Assembly (NCBI GenBank): GCA_016784945.1 | Contig: JADHTP010000080.1 | Location: forward strand, 1-11,389 | From: Deltaproteobacteria bacterium | Lineage (GTDB): Bacteria; Myxococcota_A; UBA9042; DTJE01 | DNA: 11,389 nucleotides | Direction of reading: 5' to 3' | Shown: positions 6,245 through 11,389 of the stretch, piece after piece | How positions within the stretch are numbered: the first letter of the stretch is position 1 | How the letters are laid out: each line of letters starts with the position of its first letter | Notes under the pieces: generated by a model | Told to the model about the DNA's origin: nothing | Database searches by the model: none | What the model saw: only the letters and a program-made list of their open reading frames with translations | Position numbers and translations under genes: made by a program

Positions 6245-7747
6245 CTACATGGGGCAGTCCACGGTGATGGGCGAGGCCGAGCCCGGTTGAGGCCACGTGT
6301 CGGGTTGGCAGCCACCGTCGGGATCCACCCGGTTCTCGCGGGTGTCGTGGGCGCAGCCTGCCTGGATTTCGTTTTCCCAGTAGTTGGGCCCGCAGCCGCC
6401 ATTGCCAAGGGAGAGGGCGTTGGCCTTGTCCTTGTTGGATGCCTCGTCCCCGAACACGTCCGCGCGTGTCACCATACCGTCCCCGTTCAGGTCCGCCAGT
6501 TCCATCAGACGCTGGTTCCCGGGCCACTCCTCGGTGCCCGTCCATCCGTCCGCCGGAAGTCCCCACGAATACTTGTATCCAATGCGCACACCCCTCCCGC
6601 CGGTGGCCAGGGACCCGGGCGGGAAGTAGGGCAACTCCAAGGCCAGGGTATAGAGCCCGTCCCCCTTCACGCCGTCCCCGCGGGTCCCGTCGTCAAACAT
6701 TTTAACCATGTTGGGCGACCAGTTGCCCAGGACCTGGTTGGCCGCGTCAATGGTGGCCTGGTCCAGGCAGGCTGGCGGCTGGATGTCTTTGCCGCACACA
6801 GGTGTGGTTTCGTGGATGCCCCCTGTGAAGTAGATGGTCTTGTCCGGGTCGTCGATGGCCCACTTGAAGGGATCCGCCTCGTTGCAGTTGCCGTCCATGG
6901 CCCCTGGTCCCATGTCGCACAGGAACACCACCCGGATGCGGTCGCCTGCAAGGCACACGGCCACGTCCACTTCGGCAGCGGCGGCCAGCAGGGCCTGCTC
7001 GAAGGCCTCGGTGTCCGTTCCCGGCGCGTGTGCGGCCAGGAAGTCCGCGTCCACCAGGTCCCCCACGCCCCCCCCCTCTTCCAGGAGACCTGGGAAGGGG
7101 TACAAGCCGCCATCGCCCGCGCCGGACAGCAGGGATCGCACCATGTCGACGAATCCCACCACCTCGGCGTTGTGACCGGTCAACTGGGCCGTCAGCAAGG
7201 CCGCCGACTGTCGGATGACTCCCGGCGAAAGAGAGGCGGCGCCCTTGCCCTCGGACAGGACCTTGCCCCACAGGATCAGGGTGAATGCCGTGGAGGTGGC
7301 TGACAGGGGACTCATGCCCGGGGCCTCCTGGGCCAGGTCCACCAGGTTCTCCGGGTCCAGGACCGATTTCTGCCTGGGCAGTAAAGGGACCAGGGCCAGG
7401 GCCTGCCCACCGGACCAGCGGGCCTCCAGACGAACGCCCGTGTAGAGGGTGTTTCCAGGGAAGCGCACCTCGAAGGTCGAACCCGCCACCACCCCGGAAA
7501 TCCCACCGAAGGGCTTCCCGGAGGCCTGGTAGGCCTTGACCACGGTCCCGTCCGGCGCGCCTTCCACGGCGCCAATCACCACATTGTCCGCGGCATCTGG
7601 CAGCAGGGTGCTCTTGTCCCGGGTGCCCGCATTGATGATGGGGCCTTCAAGTCCGCAACCTGTAAAGGCCAGCACCGCCCCGACGTTGGCCCACACCGTC
7701 AGTCGACGGTAGGCGGCAGACCGTAGACGGTGGACGTCCCCCCTCAC
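6245..7747 (-). CDS. Surface lipoprotein with beta-sandwich-like domain and EF-hand/dockerin-like loop
   Basis: This is a 500-residue lipoprotein of unrecognised family. GTG at 7747 overlaps the stop of the preceding gene by 4 nt (GTGA) and has GGAGGT 6 nt upstream, which fixes the start. The N terminus is Arg-rich (R2, R7, R9, R14, R15), followed by a hydrophobic stretch and lipobox-like AFTGC with Cys31 as the lipidated residue. The middle part (about 90-330) is not recognisable. The C-terminal part carries DDGTRGDGVKGDGLYT (352-367), a pattern common in extracellular beta-sandwich domains, then YKYSWG, EEWPGNQRL and a calcium-loop-like DLNGDGMVTRAD (419-430) with Asp/Asn/Asp at positions 1, 3, 5 and Asp at 12. 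A Cys-rich tail follows. A glycan-binding or surface scaffold role is inferred from the neighbours. A run of nine C at 7068-7076 lies in the coding region. Confidence 0.85.
   Translation of the reverse strand: MRGDVHRLRSAAYRRLTVWANVGAVLAFTGCGLEGPIINAGTRDKSTLLPDAADNVVIGAVEGAPDGTVVKAYQASGKPFGGISGVVAGSTFEVRFPGNTLYTGVRLEARWSGGQALALVPLLPRQKSVLDPENLVDLAQEAPGMSPLSATSTAFTLILWGKVLSEGKGAASLSPGVIRQSAALLTAQLTGHNAEVVGFVDMVRSLLSGAGDGGLYPFPGLLEEGGGVGDLVDADFLAAHAPGTDTEAFEQALLAAAAEVDVAVCLAGDRIRVVFLCDMGPGAMDGNCNEADPFKWAIDDPDKTIYFTGGIHETTPVCGKDIQPPACLDQATIDAANQVLGNWSPNMVKMFDDGTRGDGVKGDGLYTLALELPYFPPGSLATGGRGVRIGYKYSWGLPADGWTGTEEWPGNQRLMELADLNGDGMVTRADVFGDEASNKDKANALSLGNGGCGPNYWENEIQAGCAHDTRENRVDPDGGCQPDTWPQPGSASPITVDCPM
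7068..7076. repeat. C9 homopolymer inside the lipoprotein gene
   Basis: Nine consecutive C on the plus strand (G9 in the coding strand) encode part of an EEGGGVG segment near residue 225. The reading frame is intact on both sides. A one-base slip in either direction would run to stops near 6747 or 6667 and remove the C-terminal beta-sandwich and calcium-loop region. Confidence 0.9.
7702..7736. repeat. Heptameric tandem repeat, five units, inside the lipoprotein 5' end
   Basis: Plus-strand units are GTCGACG, GTAGGCG, GCAGACC, GTAGACG and GTGGACG. The array falls within codons 4-16 of the lipoprotein gene and is translated as the Arg-rich n-region of its signal peptide. It is related in period and consensus to the arrays at 1129-1156 and 9661-9684. 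Confidence 0.8.
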
Positions 7748-9660
7748 CAGTTCACCTCCAGGGACGCCTTGGACCGGAACACGCTCCACAACTGGTCCAC
7801 GTCCCGCTCCCGTGCCTGATCCTTGTGCAGGTACTCCATGTAGTACCGGAACTTGAGCCCCTCGTAGTTGTAGGTCAGGCCCCAGAACGCCTTGGCCTTC
7901 CAGGTCCGGTCGTCCCCGTACCCCTGCTCCAGGGTCCCTTTCCGGTTCTCCTCGTCCCACCAGTCGAACTGACCGCCCACCTCGACCTTCAACCCGTCGA
8001 TGATTCCCAGGCCCATCTTCAGCCGTGCCTTCCAGATCTGGCCCGTATAGTCGTCCTCGACGCTGGTGTGGCTCCGGTAGTCCCGGTCCCAGATGAATTT
8101 GCCCTTGCCGGCCAGTTCCAGGCCCTCCAGCACGTCGAATACGTACCGGATGTTCACCACGGCCACCACCGTCTCCCGGTCCTGGTTCCGGCGATACACG
8201 CTTCGCGGGTCCCGGCCCCGGTCCGTTGTGTTCGCGTAGTCGTAGAGGTCGGTGTCAGTGTAGCCCTCGCTGTGGAGGAAGTCCGGGTAGGTTTCGTCCA
8301 CGTCACGGTTCTGGGCGTTGGTGTTGTACTGGATGTAGGTGCCTTCCACGTCCAGGTCCAGGGCCTCCCAGGCGAACAGGGCCTTGGCCGTGTTCCCGTG
8401 CCACCCGATGCAGGACTCCACGAAGTCCTCGTCGAAGTCGATGAACTCGTTGGCCAGGTTCAGGGTGGGAAGCTGCCCGCCCTCCACGAGCCCGTCGGTC
8501 AGCAGTACGTCCGACTCCCGCCGAGACGCAAAGATGGAGTTCCAGTCCTCGCCGATGTAGAAGTATTCGAACTGGAAGGATAAACCAATGTCTAAGGGGT
8601 CGGCCAGCTCGATGCGATGCCGGATGGCCAGGTCCGTGGTGTCCTTGTAGGCCACGGGCGACACCCCCTGGTTCTGGGCCACGCCGTTGGCCGTGATCTG
8701 CTTGTCCAGGCGCCCGACGGCCACGCCGTACAGCGCGTTGGCGGAGAACCAGTCCAGGGGATCCAGCTGCATCTCCAGGGTGGTCACAGAGTTCATGTAG
8801 CGCGAGAAATAGTCCACGGCATGGTCCTTCTCGCATCCCTGGATCGGATTTCCCAGGTCGTCCTGGCAGGTGATGTACAGGGATCCCACGGCGTCGGGAT
8901 CGGTCATGTCGATCTCCACGTCGTTGGTGAGCGTGGAGATGGCGGTGAAGGTGCCCCAGTCCGGTGCCACGGTGATCTTGGCCCCGTAGGCCCAATCCTG
9001 GCTGTAGAAGGGGCGGGTCAGGGACGGGTCTCCGATCCCCGTGCTCCACCAGGGGCCCACGTACAGCTTGGGCAGGGCCACCATGGCCAGGTCGTAGGAG
9101 ACGATGCCGTCGCCGAAGATTCCCCCGATGAAAATCCCCTTGCCGTTGTCCCGGTCGATGTAGCGGACCTTCCCGATGGTCCAGGGATTGAACATGCCCA
9201 GGTCCGAGGATCCGATGGTCACCGTGTTGGACCACCACGACGCGAAGGGGATCACGGCCCTCACCCAGGTCCCCCGCAGCTTGATGTAGGAGGCCCGGTT
9301 CAGGCCGAGGGAATCCCCCGACGTGTTCACGTCGCCGCCGTATTTCCTTTCGCCCGACTCCCACCAGTCCTGCCACATCTCGCCGAACCGGCTCTGAATC
9401 CTGGCGTATCCCTCCACGTAGCGGGAGGCCCGGCCGAAGATCTTGAGTTCGAATTCGGTGCCCACACCGTTGTCGCCGGCGATGTCGTCGGGCCAGAAAG
9501 GATTGCCGTAGGTGAGCACACCCTGGCTGTCGTTGTTCCGGTAGAGCCACTTGGTGTAGAGACGTCCGGCCAGATCGAAGTTGGCTATGTCGGCGGAAAC
9601 CACGACCGGCAATCCCGCCACGGACAGGCCCAACAGCAGCGCCAGGAGTCGTCGCATCAT
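7744..9660 (-). CDS. Outer-membrane beta-barrel protein candidate
   Basis: This 638-residue exported protein is probably an outer-membrane porin-like barrel. It has a Sec signal peptide (MMRRLLALLL..., likely cleaved after VSA at residue 23), then long runs of alternating polar/hydrophobic strands rich in Tyr and Trp with short acidic Gly/Asp/Asn loops, for example RYVEGYARIQSRF, LKFRYYMEYLH and FRSKASLEVNW. The last residue is Trp after an alternating strand, as in the C-terminal signal recognised by the BAM machinery. A Cys pair in YITC...GC lies in a predicted loop. The protein resembles large alginate-export/DUF1302-style porins in character, but no specific family motif is recognised. 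Two ATGs are adjacent (9660 and 9657). No Shine-Dalgarno precedes them, because the 25-nt spacer from the upstream stop is occupied by heptamer repeats. Translational coupling to the upstream gene is the likely route. Its stop overlaps the lipoprotein start. Confidence 0.85.
   Translation of the reverse strand: MMRRLLALLLGLSVAGLPVVVSADIANFDLAGRLYTKWLYRNNDSQGVLTYGNPFWPDDIAGDNGVGTEFELKIFGRASRYVEGYARIQSRFGEMWQDWWESGERKYGGDVNTSGDSLGLNRASYIKLRGTWVRAVIPFASWWSNTVTIGSSDLGMFNPWTIGKVRYIDRDNGKGIFIGGIFGDGIVSYDLAMVALPKLYVGPWWSTGIGDPSLTRPFYSQDWAYGAKITVAPDWGTFTAISTLTNDVEIDMTDPDAVGSLYITCQDDLGNPIQGCEKDHAVDYFSRYMNSVTTLEMQLDPLDWFSANALYGVAVGRLDKQITANGVAQNQGVSPVAYKDTTDLAIRHRIELADPLDIGLSFQFEYFYIGEDWNSIFASRRESDVLLTDGLVEGGQLPTLNLANEFIDFDEDFVESCIGWHGNTAKALFAWEALDLDVEGTYIQYNTNAQNRDVDETYPDFLHSEGYTDTDLYDYANTTDRGRDPRSVYRRNQDRETVVAVVNIRYVFDVLEGLELAGKGKFIWDRDYRSHTSVEDDYTGQIWKARLKMGLGIIDGLKVEVGGQFDWWDEENRKGTLEQGYGDDRTWKAKAFWGLTYNYEGLKFRYYMEYLHKDQARERDVDQLWSVFRSKASLEVNW
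7754..7759 (-). promoter_or_regulatory. Ribosome binding site that fixes the lipoprotein GTG start
   Basis: GGAGGT on the minus strand, inside the last codons of the outer-membrane-protein gene, stands 6 nt before the GTG at 7747. It supports this GTG over an upstream extension and over a downstream GTG that would remove all positive charge from the signal peptide. Confidence 0.8.
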
Positions 9661-9684
9661 CGTCTACCGTCTACGGTCTACCGT
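9661..9684. repeat. Heptameric tandem repeat filling the spacer before the barrel gene
   Basis: Plus-strand units are CGTCTAC, CGTCTAC and GGTCTAC plus a partial CGT (minus strand: GTAGACC, GTAGACG, GTAGACG). It occupies essentially the whole gap between the stop of the glucodextranase-C-like gene (9686) and the ATG at 9660, so no purine-rich ribosome binding site fits there. Confidence 0.85.
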
Positions 9685-9685
9685 G

Positions 9686-10516
9686 TCAGGGATACACCAT
9701 GGGCAATTCAACCAGGGGACTCCCGTCCGGGTCGGCCTCATTGCAGGTGAAGGCCAGGGCCTTGTGCTGGGCCTCTTTTTCGCCATCCAGGCCCTTCCCC
9801 GGCGCCACCACCATGTCCAGCACCTGGGGGTCGCAGTTCCAGTCCGAACCGCCCCCGAAGCGGTGCTTGCCGGCGTATTCGTTCACCTTGCGGGTCAACA
9901 GGTCGTTCCGGTCGGGGTAGCCCTCGTTGCTCTGCATGACCACCAGCCAGCCCCAACCCTTTTTCGGGACTCCCCCCAGGTCCCTGGCCTTGACCACGGC
10001 CTCCAGGGTCTTGCCCTTGACCCGCGTGACCTTGGGGATCACCACGCCCTTTTCCAGGGCGGCGGCCTTCTGCCGGACCTCGCTCTTGAGCCGGGACCGG
10101 CCCTGGGGACTGATCAGAACCACCTTTTCCCAGCAGGATTCCTTCTTGAACTTCACGTTGAGTCCCGGCAGCCCTTCGCAGAAACCGCTGCCGTCCTTGT
10201 GATCCTGGTCCACGTAGATCTGCGCGAACTGCAGCGAGAAACCGTTTCCGTCCCAGGATCGGGAGTCCCAGGGGTCCGTGATCCGCGACCTGACGGTGAC
10301 CTTGAACACCAGGTTGGCGCCTTTCCTGTGCACCTCGAAGGCGGTGATGTCGAAGGTGCCGGGCTTGTATACCGGGTCCGTGGGGTATTTGAAGACGCCG
10401 GGACCGTCATCATCCCGCGTGGGATCCTTGAGCGATACCAGCGGGTCGGCCACGGTGGGCAGGGACGCGGAAACCAGGGCCGCCAACAGGGTCCAGCAAG
10501 CCAGCCGAGCGTACAT
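9686..10516 (-). CDS. Secreted stand-alone glucodextranase-C-like (SLH-like/DOMON-type) domain protein
   Basis: This 276-residue exported protein has a signal peptide to about residue 23 (TVA|D). The mature chain opens with SLKDPTRDDDGPGVFKYPTD, then VYKPGTFDITAFEV, GFSLQFAQIYVDQD and LPGLNV. This order is characteristic of the C-terminal module of glucodextranase and related amylolytic enzymes (Pfam Glucodextran_C type), a beta-sandwich thought to contact carbohydrate or the cell surface. Here the module makes up the whole protein and no catalytic domain precedes it. Four cysteines (113, 128, 228, 258) could form two disulfides. ATG at 10516 has GGAGGT 6 nt upstream. It is the first intact gene of the minus-strand operon, with a truncated gene 77 nt upstream. 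Binding of alpha-glucan or another polysaccharide is a family-based inference. Confidence 0.85.
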   Translation of the reverse strand: MYARLACWTLLAALVSASLPTVADPLVSLKDPTRDDDGPGVFKYPTDPVYKPGTFDITAFEVHRKGANLVFKVTVRSRITDPWDSRSWDGNGFSLQFAQIYVDQDHKDGSGFCEGLPGLNVKFKKESCWEKVVLISPQGRSRLKSEVRQKAAALEKGVVIPKVTRVKGKTLEAVVKARDLGGVPKKGWGWLVVMQSNEGYPDRNDLLTRKVNEYAGKHRFGGGSDWNCDPQVLDMVVAPGKGLDGEKEAQHKALAFTCNEADPDGSPLVELPMVYP

Positions 10517-10554
10517 GGTGGAACCTCCGGTATGAAGGTTTTCTTTCCGCTGTG

Positions 10555-10583
10555 AGGGTACCAGCAGATCGGGATGGAGGCAA
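10555..10583 (-). promoter_or_regulatory. Weak candidate promoter ahead of the minus-strand operon
   Basis: On the minus strand TTGCCT (10578-10583) and TACCCT (10555-10560) are 17 nt apart. Only the spacing and about half of each box fit sigma70. It would place transcription start just upstream of the 10516 gene, between it and the truncated Cys-rich gene. Confidence 0.2.
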
Positions 10584-10593
10584 CGGCGACGGG

Positions 10594-10746
10594 CTACTTG
10601 CAGGCCCCCTTGTAGCCCACTGACACGCCGGCCTTGGCCGCCTCGCAGGCGTTGCCGTCATCGCAGTCATCGGGCTTCATGCACCCGGTCTGCACCTCTT
10701 CGTCCTGGGCGTCGAACCCGTCGGTCCAGCCGGGCTCGGGTGCTTC
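10594..10746 (-). pseudogene. 3' remnant of a Cys-rich CDDGN-type exported protein
   Basis: The minus strand is open for 50 codons up to a TAG at 10594. It encodes EAPEPGWTDG, then TGCMKPDDCDDGNACE and a GYKGACK terminus. CDDGNxC motifs are typical of Cys-rich extracellular proteins in Myxococcota-like bacteria. There is no start of suitable length: an in-frame TAA stands at 10747-10749, and upstream sequence has different composition with stops in all minus frames near it. This looks like the last part of an operon's former first gene, cut off by a rearrangement. A genuinely expressed 28-residue peptide from the internal ATG (Met23) cannot be excluded but is less likely. Confidence 0.6.
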
Positions 10747-10760
10747 TTACACCCGGGCCC
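10732..10760. repeat. 11-bp-stem inverted repeat at the break point
   Basis: GGGCTCGGGTG (10732-10742) pairs with CACCCGGGCCC (10750-10760) around a 7-nt loop CTTCTTA, with one G-T wobble. It sits exactly where the Cys-rich reading frame ends and the lower-GC DNA begins. There is no T-run on either side, so it is not a classical terminator. Confidence 0.65.
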
Positions 10761-11056
10761 CTGCACGTCTCACGGCCGTGCTCGTCCTACCACTCCGTCA
10801 TGTGCATCGTAAAGCCCAGGCGCTACCGCTTGGTCTCTTTTCTCTCACCCGTGGTCTATGTCCAGATTCTTACGCTTTGGCAGGTTTACTGACACCCGTG
10901 GGTCGACCAAAATGCCGGCGGTGGGGCGAGCAAAAGGGTCGAGCAAACGGTGGGATTTGGGTTGGAGAGGGTCCAGTTTTTGTGGTTCAGGTCATCCTCG
11001 ATATGTCCGGGGACAGCTACCGCACAGAGGCCGCAAAAAAGGACAACGACAATTAG
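10748..11056 (+). pseudogene. Possible 3' end of a foreign gene on the plus strand
   Basis: This stretch of about 300 bases holds no firm gene. The plus strand stays open for about 100 codons from the hairpin to a TAG at 11054-11056, with a mixed third-position base choice unlike the neighbouring genes, and ends ...VILDMSGDSYRTEAAKKDNDN. A weak terminator-like hairpin follows 30 nt later. The upstream continuation of the frame is antisense to the Cys-rich remnant, so any gene would be cut at its 5' side. Its position next to a DUF6788-like gene suggests a transposase tail, but no family is recognised and it may be non-coding. Confidence 0.25.
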
Positions 11057-11059
11057 AAA

Positions 11060-11389
11060 TCAACGATGGGTATTTCTACTTGACGCCGGGGGAGCCCCCT
11101 TTTTGACCGCCTCTTGCGAGGCCGTCTCTGGTGCATCCAGTTGATTGTCAGCCCATTGCTCACAGATCTCCCAATACACTTCCAACTCTCTACGAAAGTC
11201 CTGGCCAGCTTCTATCTGCTGTCGTGCCAGATCAGCCTGCTCGGCGGTCAGATATCTGGATTTCGTCTTCCCTCCCTTGGCCCGCGTGATGCTGTAGTAT
11301 GGGCCGTGCCTCGCCTTGACGTCATGCTGGCAGCGACACTCCTTTCTACCGCACTTCATATAGCGCTCGGATACCGAGCCGCGGCGCAT
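11060..11389 (-). CDS. DUF6788-like small protein, often mobile-element associated (5' end at window edge)
   Basis: The visible 109 residues start at the window edge and probably continue upstream. The N-terminal part GSVSERYMKCGRKECRC...HGPYY has the CG-x3-CxC cluster followed by an aromatic HGPYY and a KTKSRYL strand. This is the hallmark of the DUF6788 family, short proteins with a possible zinc-binding knuckle frequently encoded beside transposase genes. Next comes a helical segment (EQADLARQQIEAGQDFRRELEVYWEICEQ) and a disordered tail. The role is unknown. The gene is less GC-rich than the operon to its left and points in the same direction, 466 nt from the 10594 stop. Confidence 0.7.
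   Translation of the reverse strand: MRRGSVSERYMKCGRKECRCQHDVKARHGPYYSITRAKGGKTKSRYLTAEQADLARQQIEAGQDFRRELEVYWEICEQWADNQLDAPETASQEAVKKGAPPASSRNTHR
11088..11104 (+). terminator. Weak terminator-like hairpin
   Basis: GGGG(GAGC)CCCC followed by CTTTTT on the plus strand, 31 nt after the TAG of the possible plus-strand remnant. The stem is only 4-5 bp, and the element lies antisense to the last codons of the DUF6788-like gene. Confidence 0.25.

Noticed and set aside
7748..7960. Upstream extension of the lipoprotein frame into the barrel gene
   Set aside because: It would overlap 71 codons of the barrel gene and bury the signal peptide. The GTG at 7747 has a strong ribosome binding site.
8303..9550. 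Alternative-frame open stretches within the barrel gene on both strands (also 8617-9750 plus)
   Set aside because: They are by-products of high GC. Only the chosen frame has a signal peptide and alternating strand pattern, and it joins its neighbours tightly.

Overview
The window is high-GC DNA from a Gram-negative bacterium. It encodes a lipobox lipoprotein, a beta-barrel-like outer-membrane protein that ends in Trp, and several Sec-exported proteins. A Cys-rich CDDGN-type fragment and the overall gene style suggest a Myxococcota/Bradymonadota-like 'deltaproteobacterial' lineage. That assignment is an inference from style, not from a marker tree. The best taxonomic marker present is a 5'-partial signal recognition particle GTPase gene (ffh).

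Layout: (1) Positions 1-1017, minus strand: the N, G and start of the M domain of Ffh, driven by a near-consensus sigma70 promoter. (2) Positions 1018-1223: a divergent intergenic region with the ffh promoter, a heptameric tandem repeat and a candidate promoter for the plus-strand gene. (3) Positions 1224-2834, plus strand: a multi-pass membrane protein resembling GT-C/ArnT-PMT-like glycosyltransferases. (4) Positions 10516 down to 2852, minus strand: six co-directional genes with gaps of at most 51 nt or overlaps, likely one operon. In transcription order they are a stand-alone glucodextranase-C-like secreted protein, an outer-membrane beta-barrel candidate, a surface lipoprotein with an EF-hand/dockerin-like loop, thymidine/pyrimidine-nucleoside phosphorylase, an iron-type alcohol dehydrogenase, and a secreted two-repeat disulfide protein. 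(5) Positions 10594-11389: a broken region with lower GC. It holds the last 50 codons of a Cys-rich protein gene, a strong hairpin at the break, about 300 bp with a possible 3' gene remnant on the plus strand, and a partial DUF6788-like gene of the kind often seen beside transposases.

The first three operon genes look like an exported, glycan-facing set: a secreted beta-domain protein, a barrel and a lipoprotein, with no recognisable hydrolase or TonB component. The next two are cytoplasmic catabolic enzymes. Phosphorolysis of deoxynucleosides leads through deoxyribose-5-phosphate to acetaldehyde, which an iron-type ADH could reduce, so the deoA-ADH pairing is chemically sensible though unproven.

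The most unusual structural signal is a degenerate 7-bp tandem repeat (GTNGAYS-like on one strand) at three separate gene borders. One array fills the spacer in front of the barrel gene where a Shine-Dalgarno would be expected. Another is translated as the Arg-rich n-region of the lipoprotein signal peptide. No rRNA, tRNA or CRISPR array was seen.
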